From contig JAAVIA010000007.1 of the NCBI GenBank assembly GCA_014799405.1, forward strand, positions 152,661 to 193,452: a stretch of DNA of 40,792 nucleotides. The letters are read 5' to 3'. The DNA comes from Lachnospiraceae bacterium. Its GTDB lineage: Bacteria > Bacillota > Clostridia > Lachnospirales > Lachnospiraceae. The notes below the pieces were generated by a model. It saw only the letters and a program-made list of their open reading frames with translations. It ran no database searches and was not told where the DNA came from. Of this stretch, positions 7,694 to 16,858 are shown in pieces. The position numbers were made by a program, and so were the translations under genes. Within the stretch, counting starts at the first letter, position 1, and every line of letters begins with the position of its first letter.

Positions 7694-8977
7694 ATGGGCG
7701 AGTACGCAATTGATGTCCGTCATGTGACTAAATTATATAAATTATATGATAAGCCGTCCGACAGATTTAAGGAATCTTTGGGACTATCAAAGGAAAAAAA
7801 ATATAGGGAGCATTATGCCCTTCATGATTTGAATTTTACCGTAAAAAAGGGAGAATGCGTGGGTATAATTGGTACAAACGGCGCAGGTAAGTCCACAATT
7901 CTTAAAATTATTACAGGTGTGCTTAATCCAACGGAGGGAAATGTTGAAATAGACGGTAGAATTTCCGCACTCCTTGAGCTTGGAGCAGGCTTTAACATGG
8001 AATATACTGGAATGGAAAATATATACCTGAATGGGACAATGATAGGTTTTTCCCGTGAAGAAATAGATAGGAAGATGGACAGTATACTTTCCTTTGCAGA
8101 TATAGGAGATTTTATTAACCAGCCCGTAAAGACATATTCATCAGGTATGTTTGTAAGACTCGCTTTTGCCGTTGCCATAAATATAGACCCTGAGATCCTT
8201 ATTGTTGATGAGGCTTTGTCTGTAGGTGATGTTTTTTTTCAGGCAAAATGCTTTAAGAAGTTTGAGGAATTTAAAGATAGAGGAAAAACCATTTTGTTTG
8301 TGTCGCATGATATGGGAAGTATACAGAAGTATTGTGACAGGGCCATTCTTTTAAATAAGGGAACCAAGCTTGCCGAGGGAGAACCGAAGGAGATTGTTGA
8401 CATATATAAAAAGGTACTGGTAAACCAATATGATGAGGCAGCGCAGGAAAGCGCGAATATTCATCAGGAGGATGATGAAAAGAGAGAGACATTGCCTGAG
8501 ACTGATATATGGAAAGTGCATTTTGCCGTTAATCCTGACTGTATAGAGTATGGGGATAAAGAGATAGAGATAACGGATTATGGAATATTTGATGATGGGG
8601 GATTATATTCGAATTGTGTGATGAATGGAAGTTATTTTACGGTAAAATTCAAGGTGCGTTTTAATAAAAAGATTGATGATCCTATTTTTGCAATGACGAT
8701 CAAGGATGTTCATGGTACGGAAATTGCAGGAACCAATACAATGTATGAAAAAATTGATATTAATAATATTGAGCAGGGCATGGAAAAGGAGATATCATTT
8801 CGGCAGATGTCCCATTTTAGGAATGGAGAATACTTAATATCTTTAGGCTGTACAGGTTATTTTGACGGAGATTTTGTGGTGTATCACAGATTATACGATA
8901 TTCTTAGTCTGAATGTAATTTGTGATAAGGATTTGGTTGGCTTTTTTGATATGGGTTCGGAAATTAGAATTCAATAA
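7694..8977 (+). CDS. polysaccharide ABC transporter ATPase with C-terminal substrate-recognition domain (Wzt-like)
   Basis: This 427-residue cytoplasmic protein powers export through the upstream permease. The ATPase occupies roughly residues 1-245: Walker A G-T-N-G-A-G-K-S-T near 59, signature Y-S-S-G-M-F-V-R-L-A-F-A, Walker B I-L-I-V-D-E-A-L-S-V-G-D, and the switch histidine in F-V-S-H-D. After an acidic linker, residues about 268-427 form a beta-rich domain like the Wzt C-terminal carbohydrate-binding domain. In E. coli O8/O9a that domain recognises the finished, modified chain end. Its presence suggests substrate recognition before export and fits the kinase and methyltransferase domains encoded next. 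AGGAGGAACAA precedes the start. Confidence 0.88.
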   Translation: MGEYAIDVRHVTKLYKLYDKPSDRFKESLGLSKEKKYREHYALHDLNFTVKKGECVGIIGTNGAGKSTILKIITGVLNPTEGNVEIDGRISALLELGAGFNMEYTGMENIYLNGTMIGFSREEIDRKMDSILSFADIGDFINQPVKTYSSGMFVRLAFAVAINIDPEILIVDEALSVGDVFFQAKCFKKFEEFKDRGKTILFVSHDMGSIQKYCDRAILLNKGTKLAEGEPKEIVDIYKKVLVNQYDEAAQESANIHQEDDEKRETLPETDIWKVHFAVNPDCIEYGDKEIEITDYGIFDDGGLYSNCVMNGSYFTVKFKVRFNKKIDDPIFAMTIKDVHGTEIAGTNTMYEKIDINNIEQGMEKEISFRQMSHFRNGEYLISLGCTGYFDGDFVVYHRLYDILSLNVICDKDLVGFFDMGSEIRIQ

Positions 8978-8994
8978 TAATATGTGAGGTGCTT

Positions 8995-9918
8995 ATGCAG
9001 GAACTGATTGGAAATGTAAAACTAAATTATCAATTTTACAGTGGCTCTGATGAATATTCGGATGGTGATATTGAGGATGAGTTGTTGGAGATTGTTAAAA
9101 ACAATGAGACGAAGGAATTTAATCATATTATTGCTGACAGAAAGAATTGGGCTGTTTTATATCATTTGTCAGAAATCCGAAATAATATTCTGGGTGTAAT
9201 TGATTTTTGTGGAGATGAGAGTGTTTTGGAAATCGGTTCTGGGTGTGGTGCCATTACCGGAAAATTGGCAGCATCTGCTAAGACGGTAACTTGCATAGAT
9301 TTATCAAAAAAGAGAAGTCTGATTAATGCATATCGAAATAAGGAAAAGGATAATATTGAGATTCTTGTAGGGAATTTTGAGACGATTGAGAAGGGATTGG
9401 AGGAAAAATATGATATTATAACGTTAATTGGTGTATTTGAATATGCACAGTACTATATCAGCAGCAATAATCCATATGGGGATTTTTTACAAATGGTAAA
9501 AAAGCATTTAAAGCCTAATGGAAAAATAATTATCGCAATAGAGAATAAGTTTGGCATGAAATATTGGGCAGGATGCAAGGAGGATCATTTAAATGAGTTT
9601 TTTGTGGGAATTGAGGGATATCAGAATGTAAACAGGGCAAAGACATTTTCAAATAATGAATTAAAGGACTTCTTAGAGGAGCAGAACTTGTCGGATTACA
9701 AATTTTATTATCCTTATCCTGACTATAAGTTTGCAACTTGTATTTATTCGGATGAATATCTTCCGCAATTAGGGGAATTAAGAAATAATATGAGAAATTT
9801 TGACAATGACAGATTATATTTGTTTGATGAGGGAAAGGCATTTGACAATGTGATAAAAAGTGGAATGTTTCCTTTCTTTTCGAATTCATATTTGGTAGTC
9901 TGTGGGGAGGATTTATAA
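8995..9918 (+). CDS. SAM-dependent methyltransferase
   Basis: This is a protein of about 307 residues with the class I SAM-binding fold. Motif I reads V-L-E-I-G-S-G-C-G-A-I-T-G (near residue 75), the acidic end of strand two is T-C-I-D-L-S, and motif IV-like I-T-L-I-G-V-F-E-Y-A follows. The start is ATG 8995 (GTGAGG just before) rather than GTG 8989. The stop at 9916-9918 directly abuts the next ATG at 9919, so translation is probably coupled. Position after Wzm/Wzt and before a kinase-like domain recalls WbdD, the methyltransferase-kinase that caps O9a chains. A cap-forming or sugar O-methylation role is inferred. Confidence 0.82.
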   Translation: MQELIGNVKLNYQFYSGSDEYSDGDIEDELLEIVKNNETKEFNHIIADRKNWAVLYHLSEIRNNILGVIDFCGDESVLEIGSGCGAITGKLAASAKTVTCIDLSKKRSLINAYRNKEKDNIEILVGNFETIEKGLEEKYDIITLIGVFEYAQYYISSNNPYGDFLQMVKKHLKPNGKIIIAIENKFGMKYWAGCKEDHLNEFFVGIEGYQNVNRAKTFSNNELKDFLEEQNLSDYKFYYPYPDYKFATCIYSDEYLPQLGELRNNMRNFDNDRLYLFDEGKAFDNVIKSGMFPFFSNSYLVVCGEDL

Positions 9919-12900
9919 ATGAAGAAAAATATTTTTTGTAAAATTTCTAATGATCGTGCATTGGAATTTCAGATAACTACAAAAATTCAGGAGGATGAAG
10001 ATGGCAAGAAATTCGTTTATAAATATGCAAATTTTGATGAAGGTGAAGCTCATATTAGAAAAATTGCTGAAAATTATGATAGATTATCAGAAAAGTATGC
10101 AGGGACTGAAATTGTATTTGCAAAAGCTTGTGCTTATGAAAAAGGCATACGTATTGAATATATAGAAGGAGAATCTTTTGATAGTGTATTAGCAGAGTTA
10201 TTGAATACAGGGGAGACGGAGAAATTTGCAGAATTAGTAGATAAATATTTTGAGAGTTTGTTCGTTGATTCCACAGAGTTTATACCCACTGAACAATTTG
10301 AGAAGGTCTTTGGAAATGGTCAATATTTTGAGGGACAGCCGGCAGTTAGAAATATTGATATAGATGGTTTATTTGCTAATGTGATATATTCAAACGGAAA
10401 ATGGATTTTTTATGATTATGAATGGGTATTTGACTTTTTAGTACCAATAGAATTTGTAAAATATAGGATAATTTTTCTGTATTTTATGCAATTTATAAGT
10501 AAGTGTGATAAAAGTATAGATTTCTATCGCAGATTTGGAATTGACAGGGAAAAAAATAGCATATATGAGAATATGGAAGATAGATTCCAGATGTATGTTT
10601 CGGGCGAAACAAAATCTTTGTGGAAGTTATATGCAGATAGTGATATCTGCGGAAGGGTTATTCCTGCAATAAAGGCAATCATGCAGGAAGATAAGCTAAA
10701 TGTAAGAAAAGTATTTCAGGTCTTTTATAATCGTGGTGATGGATACAATGAGGAGAATTCTGCACTTATAGCATGCGATGAAGTGGAAGACAAGGTTATG
10801 CAGGTTGAGATTCCTGTGTATGAGGATACATTAAGCTTACGGATTGATCCAGCAGCAGGATTGGCTTTGATTAGAGTTGACGTACTGATAGACGATAGTG
10901 GGAAACCGTTATCCTATACGCACAACGGAATTGAACTTAAAAATTCAATTCTTTTCCTAGACTGTGATCCGCAGCTTTATATATCCTTAGCCAATACTGA
11001 AATTAAAAATATTACTATGAGATATGCATTGGATGTTTTGTTGAGCGAAAAGGAATTTACTGAAACTGAAATTTCCGATGTTGGAAGATATATAAATTGT
11101 AAGCTGAATGAGTTGGTGGCTTTAAAAACAGAGAAGGATAATCTGCTTCTGTGTATCAAAGATAAGGATAGAGAATTACAGGATAAGGATAGAGAATTAC
11201 AGGATAAGGATAGAGAATTACAGGATAGGGATAAACAGATTACAGATATGTTATCTAGTAGAAGCTGGCGAATTACCAAGCCTTTGAGAAAACTTACCAA
11301 TTTAATGAGGAAAAGTAAAGTACTAAGATATGGATGGAGTGCTTTGCATCCGGCAAGGGGAGAGAGCGACAGCCAAGTATCCGAAGTGACAAATGTTGAT
11401 ATTGTTGAAGGAACGGATAATCAGGTTGATGACTGTGGCAGGTTTAGTATGTGGACAGCGGAGAAGCTTGCAGAAGCAAAAGAGAAAATTCGTGCAGCAG
11501 AAGTCGTGTCATTTGATGTATTCGATACATTGATTGTCAGAATAACAAATGAACCCGAAGATGTGTTTGAACTATTGGAGAAAAAAGTTGGAATAAGGGA
11601 TTTTGCTGCAGCAAGGAAACAACTTCAATTTGAAGCAAGTCAATTGGCGGAAAAAAACCAGAATAAACCACATGCTAATTTTGATGAAATTTATCAGTAC
11701 ATTGCCGAGCAAGAGCATGGAGACACAAACTGGGAAGCGGTCAAGCAGGTAGAAGTTGAAATTGAAAAAAATGTGATCCGTTGTAATTATGATATAAAGC
11801 CTTTATATGAATATGCAAAAAACTTAGGAAAACGCATTATTGTTACAAGTGATATGTATTTTAATGCTGAACAGATTAAGTCCTTTGTGGAGGATTGCGG
11901 ATATAAGGATATAGCTCAATATTATGTATCTGCAGACGTAGGCAAGACAAAATATCAAGGAGATATTTTTGCCTATATCACAACGCAGGAGCATGTGCCT
12001 GCAGATAAAATTTTGCATATTGGAGATAATCGGGAATCAGATGTTAAGCTTGCAGCAAAATCGGGGTGGAGTACATTTGAATATAAACCTGTAAAAGTGC
12101 CAGGAGAAAATCAGGTAAAAGATAAGTTTGTGTTTCAGGATGGAATAGCAAGCTTTCTTTTGAATGACCGAAAATCCTTTTGGTATAATTTAGGGGTATA
12201 TGTAGGTGGACCATTATACAGTGGATTCCAACAATGGTTTTCGCAGCAGATAATTAAAGATGATTATGATAAACTGTTCTTTTTGGCACGTGACGGATAT
12301 AATATGCATCATTTGTGCACCAAACAGGGAATGGAAAAGATACAGTATATATATACATCCAGACGTGCTTTGCTTTTAGCGGGAATTACAGAGTTAGACG
12401 AACAGACTTTGGAGCTGCTGCCACCCTATACATTTGGACAGACAGTTCGTGATGTACTGGCTTATCTTGATATGGATGGATTGTATGATGATTACATACA
12501 GGATTCGGAGTTCGAATCACTGGATAGCATCATTGCAAATGAAGTCGATATTGTCAAGATGAGAAATATGTATGCCTTGAATGAGGAGGGCTTTTTAAAA
12601 AAATGCAGTGAGGAAAGAGAGAATGCGAAAAAGTACTTTGCGTCGATAGGATTTTTAGATGTCAATGCATTGGTTTTTGATTGTGGGTGGAATGGAAGCT
12701 CACAGTATTTGTTAAATCGTTTTTTAAAGACAATAGATTATAAGGGCAAAAATCACTTTATATATGTTGGAATAATGAATTCGCAGAAAAGCAAAACGCA
12801 GTTACTGGATTTATCATATGAAGCATATCTTTTTAATCAGAATACAAATGAGGATATTCAACAGAAAATAAAGCATTGTATAATCATTTTGGAACTGTTT

Positions 12901-15528
12901 TTTAGTGCGCCGGAGGAGTCGCTTCTAAGGTATAGTTCTGAGGGGCTGATTATGGAGCAATTGGGAACAGATAACATGTACAAAAAGGATTTGTTGGAAG
13001 GAATCGTTGCTTATACCCAACATTGTACCAAATTGTTGGAAAGGTATTCGGTACAAATTACTGTTGAACAGGCATTGGGAAATTATTTGAGGCTGATTGA
13101 GAATCCTTTGGCAATGGAAGCAGTTACGATTGGTAATTTGGAAAACACAGATGGATTTGTAGCATTACGGAATCAGAAAAAGTATATTGCCCGATTGGAT
13201 TATGATACATTTGTGAAGAATAAAGTAAATGAAATATATTGGCCAAAGGGACTACTGACGCGACCTGATCTTGACACTCGCTTACGTCCTTATATGGAGG
13301 AATACATGGGGAATTGTGCTTCCAAAAACAATGTACAAAAAACTGAAATTGTACCACAGAATACAAGAAGATTAAAATTGTTTAGACGTCCATTTTTTGT
13401 TAATTGGAGAGATAAAGGATTCTACACAGCATGGTATATACGTCAGAACATTAGAAAACAATCCAAATTAAATGTGTATCATCGTTGGATTAATGAAGTA
13501 GAAAAAAGTATATGGGATACAAGTGAGCTACAATATAAGCCAATGTTTTCTGTAGTGATTCCTGTTTATAATGTGGTTGATGAACAGCTGATTTCGTGTA
13601 TTGAATCGGTTTTGCGACAGACTTATAAAAATTTTGAATTAATACTGGTGGATGATTGTTCATCATGGGAGTCTGTTCGTAAAGTTTTAAAGAAATATGA
13701 GAACAAACCTAAGGTTAAGATTATTTATAGACAAGAGAACGGGCATATTGCGGAGGCTACCAATTCAGGTTTGCAAATAGCGGAAGGAGATTTTATTGCC
13801 TTTGTCGATTGTGATGATGTTATATCGAAACATGCATTGTATGAAATAGCAGTGAAGCTTAATGAAAATCCAGAGTTAGACTTTATTTACAGTGATGATG
13901 ATAAATTGACAGAGGATGGAAAAGAACGGAAAATGCCGTTTTTTAAGCCTGATTGGTCACCGGATACTTTTTGGTCGTTAATGTATACGAATCATTTAGG
14001 AGTATATCGACGTTCTTTGGTAAATCAAATCGGAGGTTTGCGCTCAGAGTATAATGGAGCTCAGGATTATGATTTTACTTTGCGGTTTATGGAAGTATCC
14101 GATAATAGCAGGGTGGGACATGTTGCAAAGATTTTGTATCATTGGCGAGAACGTGAAAATTCGATTGCGTTAAAACCGGAAGCAAAGCAATATGCTTTGG
14201 ATGCAGTGCGAAAACTGAAAGAAGATGCACTCAAAAGGAGAGACCTTCGTGGAACAGTGGAGTATGTAGAGGGGTTGTATCAATATCGTATTATATATGA
14301 TGTTCCTGATGATGCGTATGTCAGTGTTATTATTCCTTCTAAGGACAATATTACATTGTTAAAGAGATGTATCAAATCCATAAAGCGAACGGAAGGTGTG
14401 TGCAAGTATGAGATTATCATTGTGGATAATGGAAGCACTGAGAAAAACAGACAGGCAGTTGTAAGGTTTGCGAAAGAGTACAATATAAAATATATATATA
14501 TGCCTATGGAATTCAACTTTTCAAAAATGTGCAATATGGGAGCGGAGGCAGCAGAAGGAAATTATCTTCTGTTTTTAAATGATGATATTGAGGCTGCGCA
14601 TAAGGGATGGGTGGATATTATGGTAGGACATGCTGCTCAAGCTCATACAGGCGCGGTTGGTGCAAAGCTTTTATATCCTAAATCTGATAAGATTCAGCAT
14701 ATAGGAGTGACGAATTTGCCGATAGGACCTTCACACAGCTTGATTGGACATTCTGATGACATGGTACACTATTTTTTTAGAAATCGAATGGAATATAATT
14801 GGTTGGCGGTAACGGCTGCATGTCTTATGGTTTCTAAAAGAAAATTTGAAGAAATTGAGGGCTTTGATGAAAAACTGAAAGTGGCATATAATGATGTGGA
14901 TTTGTGTTTCAAATTATATGAGAAGGGATATTATAATGTAGTACGTAATGATGTGCAGTTATATCATTATGAGTCAGTAAGCAGAGGGAATGATCAGCTT
15001 GATTCAAATAAGGTAAAAAGATTACACAATGAACTTGTGTATTTATATGATAAACATAAGAGTTTATATGGAAAAGATCCGTTTTATAACAAAAATCTTA
15101 TAAGTGATGGCGTAAATTACGAGATAGCTTTGCATAAAAAATATTCAGGGGAATTGCATGAATATAATAAATACGATAAATATGTCAGGAAATTTTTGAT
15201 TTATGTGGATCGAATTGATTATGGAACGAATATTGCAATTAAAGGATGGTATTATACCGGAAAGCCCAAACGGGACAACAGTAGGAAGGTATGTGTCATG
15301 TTGAAGTCGGAGGATGGTTCTTGTATTTCTCTGAAAGCTGATAAGGTTATGAGACCGGATGTGGGGGAGGCTCTTGAAAATCATGCTTGCCTTGTAGGAT
15401 TTGAGGCATATATTCCGGAAAGCATTTTGGATTTGAAGGAGAAACGCTATGAGATTGGTTTACGCATCAGTGGTGATTTTCCAAAGCGTTGGTTTGTTTG
15501 TTGGACGGATAAGTTTGTAGCACAATAA
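9919..15528 (+). CDS. multidomain polymer synthase: kinase-like, coiled coil, HAD-like and two GT2 domains
   Basis: This is an 1869-residue protein with no signal peptide or clear membrane segment, so probably cytoplasmic. Residues 1 to about 260 look like a kinase or aminoglycoside-phosphotransferase fold: N-I-D-I-D-G-L-F-A-N-V-I followed by W-I-F-Y-D-Y-E-W (about 145-170) can supply catalytic Asp, Asn and metal-binding Asp. Residues about 395-455 are coiled coil, including three perfect D-K-D-R-E-L-Q heptads and S-R-S-W-R-I-T-K-P-L-R. From about 525 a HAD-like domain begins (S-F-D-V-F-D-T-L, then V-T-S-D-M-Y, then H-I-G-D-N-R-E-S-D-V), with a linked region to about 1150 that I cannot name. 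GT2 domain one starts near 1210 (F-S-V-V-I-P-V-Y-N, D-C-D-D) and GT2 domain two near 1467 (S-V-I-I-P-S-K-D-N, L-N-D-D-I). Residues 1740-1869 form a small beta domain shared with the YidC fusion. It likely extends and possibly caps the exported polymer. Confidence 0.85.
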   Translation: MKKNIFCKISNDRALEFQITTKIQEDEDGKKFVYKYANFDEGEAHIRKIAENYDRLSEKYAGTEIVFAKACAYEKGIRIEYIEGESFDSVLAELLNTGETEKFAELVDKYFESLFVDSTEFIPTEQFEKVFGNGQYFEGQPAVRNIDIDGLFANVIYSNGKWIFYDYEWVFDFLVPIEFVKYRIIFLYFMQFISKCDKSIDFYRRFGIDREKNSIYENMEDRFQMYVSGETKSLWKLYADSDICGRVIPAIKAIMQEDKLNVRKVFQVFYNRGDGYNEENSALIACDEVEDKVMQVEIPVYEDTLSLRIDPAAGLALIRVDVLIDDSGKPLSYTHNGIELKNSILFLDCDPQLYISLANTEIKNITMRYALDVLLSEKEFTETEISDVGRYINCKLNELVALKTEKDNLLLCIKDKDRELQDKDRELQDKDRELQDRDKQITDMLSSRSWRITKPLRKLTNLMRKSKVLRYGWSALHPARGESDSQVSEVTNVDIVEGTDNQVDDCGRFSMWTAEKLAEAKEKIRAAEVVSFDVFDTLIVRITNEPEDVFELLEKKVGIRDFAAARKQLQFEASQLAEKNQNKPHANFDEIYQYIAEQEHGDTNWEAVKQVEVEIEKNVIRCNYDIKPLYEYAKNLGKRIIVTSDMYFNAEQIKSFVEDCGYKDIAQYYVSADVGKTKYQGDIFAYITTQEHVPADKILHIGDNRESDVKLAAKSGWSTFEYKPVKVPGENQVKDKFVFQDGIASFLLNDRKSFWYNLGVYVGGPLYSGFQQWFSQQIIKDDYDKLFFLARDGYNMHHLCTKQGMEKIQYIYTSRRALLLAGITELDEQTLELLPPYTFGQTVRDVLAYLDMDGLYDDYIQDSEFESLDSIIANEVDIVKMRNMYALNEEGFLKKCSEERENAKKYFASIGFLDVNALVFDCGWNGSSQYLLNRFLKTIDYKGKNHFIYVGIMNSQKSKTQLLDLSYEAYLFNQNTNEDIQQKIKHCIIILELFFSAPEESLLRYSSEGLIMEQLGTDNMYKKDLLEGIVAYTQHCTKLLERYSVQITVEQALGNYLRLIENPLAMEAVTIGNLENTDGFVALRNQKKYIARLDYDTFVKNKVNEIYWPKGLLTRPDLDTRLRPYMEEYMGNCASKNNVQKTEIVPQNTRRLKLFRRPFFVNWRDKGFYTAWYIRQNIRKQSKLNVYHRWINEVEKSIWDTSELQYKPMFSVVIPVYNVVDEQLISCIESVLRQTYKNFELILVDDCSSWESVRKVLKKYENKPKVKIIYRQENGHIAEATNSGLQIAEGDFIAFVDCDDVISKHALYEIAVKLNENPELDFIYSDDDKLTEDGKERKMPFFKPDWSPDTFWSLMYTNHLGVYRRSLVNQIGGLRSEYNGAQDYDFTLRFMEVSDNSRVGHVAKILYHWRERENSIALKPEAKQYALDAVRKLKEDALKRRDLRGTVEYVEGLYQYRIIYDVPDDAYVSVIIPSKDNITLLKRCIKSIKRTEGVCKYEIIIVDNGSTEKNRQAVVRFAKEYNIKYIYMPMEFNFSKMCNMGAEAAEGNYLLFLNDDIEAAHKGWVDIMVGHAAQAHTGAVGAKLLYPKSDKIQHIGVTNLPIGPSHSLIGHSDDMVHYFFRNRMEYNWLAVTAACLMVSKRKFEEIEGFDEKLKVAYNDVDLCFKLYEKGYYNVVRNDVQLYHYESVSRGNDQLDSNKVKRLHNELVYLYDKHKSLYGKDPFYNKNLISDGVNYEIALHKKYSGELHEYNKYDKYVRKFLIYVDRIDYGTNIAIKGWYYTGKPKRDNSRKVCVMLKSEDGSCISLKADKVMRPDVGEALENHACLVGFEAYIPESILDLKEKRYEIGLRISGDFPKRWFVCWTDKFVAQ
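11161..11223 (+). repeat. three perfect 21-base tandem repeats in the coiled-coil segment
   Basis: Three identical copies of a 21-base unit encode D-K-D-R-E-L-Q, exactly one coiled-coil heptad each. A degenerate fourth copy (D-R-D-K-Q) follows at 11224. Loss or gain of a copy keeps the frame and changes coil length by about one nanometre, so the tract can vary without destroying the gene. Confidence 0.9.
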
Positions 15529-15717
15529 AATGTACCAAAGGAATAGTAATGAATACTTGAGGTCTTTGTTTGTGCTATATTCACACCATGGGAACATTAC
15601 AATTCACAAATTCCATTTTTTGACAAATCCAATTTACCAGAAAAGTATAGTTTTTGAATTACAGTATGACATAGAAAATAAAATATACAAAATATAGGAT
15701 TTGGGAGAGGATAAAAC

Positions 15718-16749
15718 ATGTTAGTGAAAAAAAGCCAAATGGAAAAAAAAGAAAGGCTACATGGAGCAGATTTCGTCAGAGGATATGCTATGCTCATGAT
15801 TGTTTTGTTCCATGCTTTTGTTCAACTGCTTTCATTCAATATGGGTAAATATCCGTTTACTTTTTTTGCAAATGGAGACTTTGGACTTAAGGGTGTTACA
15901 CTTTTCTTTGCTTGTAGTGGTGCAGTGTTATACTATAATCATGCTTCGATTAAATTAAATACAAAGGAGATTGGTGCTTTTTATAAAAAAAGATGGATGA
16001 GTATTTTCCCCGCCTTTTACTTGGTGTGGCTGGGGGAGTATATTCATCGGGTTTTGATAAATAGAAGCTTTTTTTTTAATGGCAATCCCTTGTCCATGAT
16101 ATTGAGCCTTTTTGGAATGGATGGTTATTTTAGCTATTTGGTGCAGAAAAATTATTATATAGTAGGAGAATGGTTTTTGGGAGCAATAATTATTTTGTAT
16201 TTGCTGTTTCCTCTGATAAATGCATGCTTCCAAAAGAATGCACCTATAACACTTATCATTACGGCTTTATGCTCATATCTTCCGATTGGATTAAGCTTCT
16301 GGAAAATAATTATGGATAGAAATATTTTTATCTGCCTTTTGAGCTTTGTTTTTGGAATGTACTACATAAAATACAGAGAAAAAATTATAAACAGAATAAC
16401 ATTTATTATTGCAGTGATTTTAGATGTTGTTTTGCTGTGCGTTCATATCTCGGATTTTTATTATATAAGGCTTGTTTCGGGATATTTGGCGTTTGTTGTA
16501 TTGTACGAGTTAGGCTCGTATATTATGATGAATGAAAAAATAAAAAGACCGATATGTTTTTTAAGTGGTATATCATATGAGGTTTTTCTCGTGCATCATC
16601 TCGTTATAGGAAACATAATTAGTGACCCACGCCCTATGCCATTATATATGCAATGGGCATTTGTGGCATATACGGTCATTTATTCCGTGGCTATGGGATG
16701 GCTTGTACATTCTATTGCCAAATATATTATAAAATATATTACAAAATGA
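15718..16749 (+). CDS. acyltransferase 3 family membrane protein
   Basis: This 343-residue protein has about ten hydrophobic segments. The N-terminus reads L-H-G-A-D-F-V-R-G-Y-A-M-L-M-I-V-L-F-H-A-F, the acyltransferase-3 hallmark with Arg and the active-site-associated His in the first segment. G-V-T-L-F-F-A-C-S-G-A-V-L-Y-Y and Y-K-K-R-W-M-S-I-F-P-A-F-Y follow, all typical of this family. Such enzymes transfer acetyl or other acyl groups to surface sugars across the membrane. GGGAGAGGATAAAAC precedes ATG. The 189-base gap upstream shows no terminator and no convincing promoter (a TTGACA and a TATAGT are present at 15620 and 15646 but 20 bases apart). The role is probably acylation of the polymer made by the neighbouring genes. 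Confidence 0.85.
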   Translation: MLVKKSQMEKKERLHGADFVRGYAMLMIVLFHAFVQLLSFNMGKYPFTFFANGDFGLKGVTLFFACSGAVLYYNHASIKLNTKEIGAFYKKRWMSIFPAFYLVWLGEYIHRVLINRSFFFNGNPLSMILSLFGMDGYFSYLVQKNYYIVGEWFLGAIIILYLLFPLINACFQKNAPITLIITALCSYLPIGLSFWKIIMDRNIFICLLSFVFGMYYIKYREKIINRITFIIAVILDVVLLCVHISDFYYIRLVSGYLAFVVLYELGSYIMMNEKIKRPICFLSGISYEVFLVHHLVIGNIISDPRPMPLYMQWAFVAYTVIYSVAMGWLVHSIAKYIIKYITK

Positions 16750-16858
16750 GATAATTCTTATAGATACCATCAACATTGTATTGTGAAATAGAAAGTTTGG
16801 AATGATAAAGAAATTGAAATAGAGACAAAATAGCACTAAAGGAAAGGGGAAAAAATAA

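Noticed and set aside
15620..15651. TTGACA and TATAGT as promoter of the acyltransferase gene
   Set aside because: The spacer is 20 bases, too long for a normal sigma-A promoter; no better pair was found in the gap.
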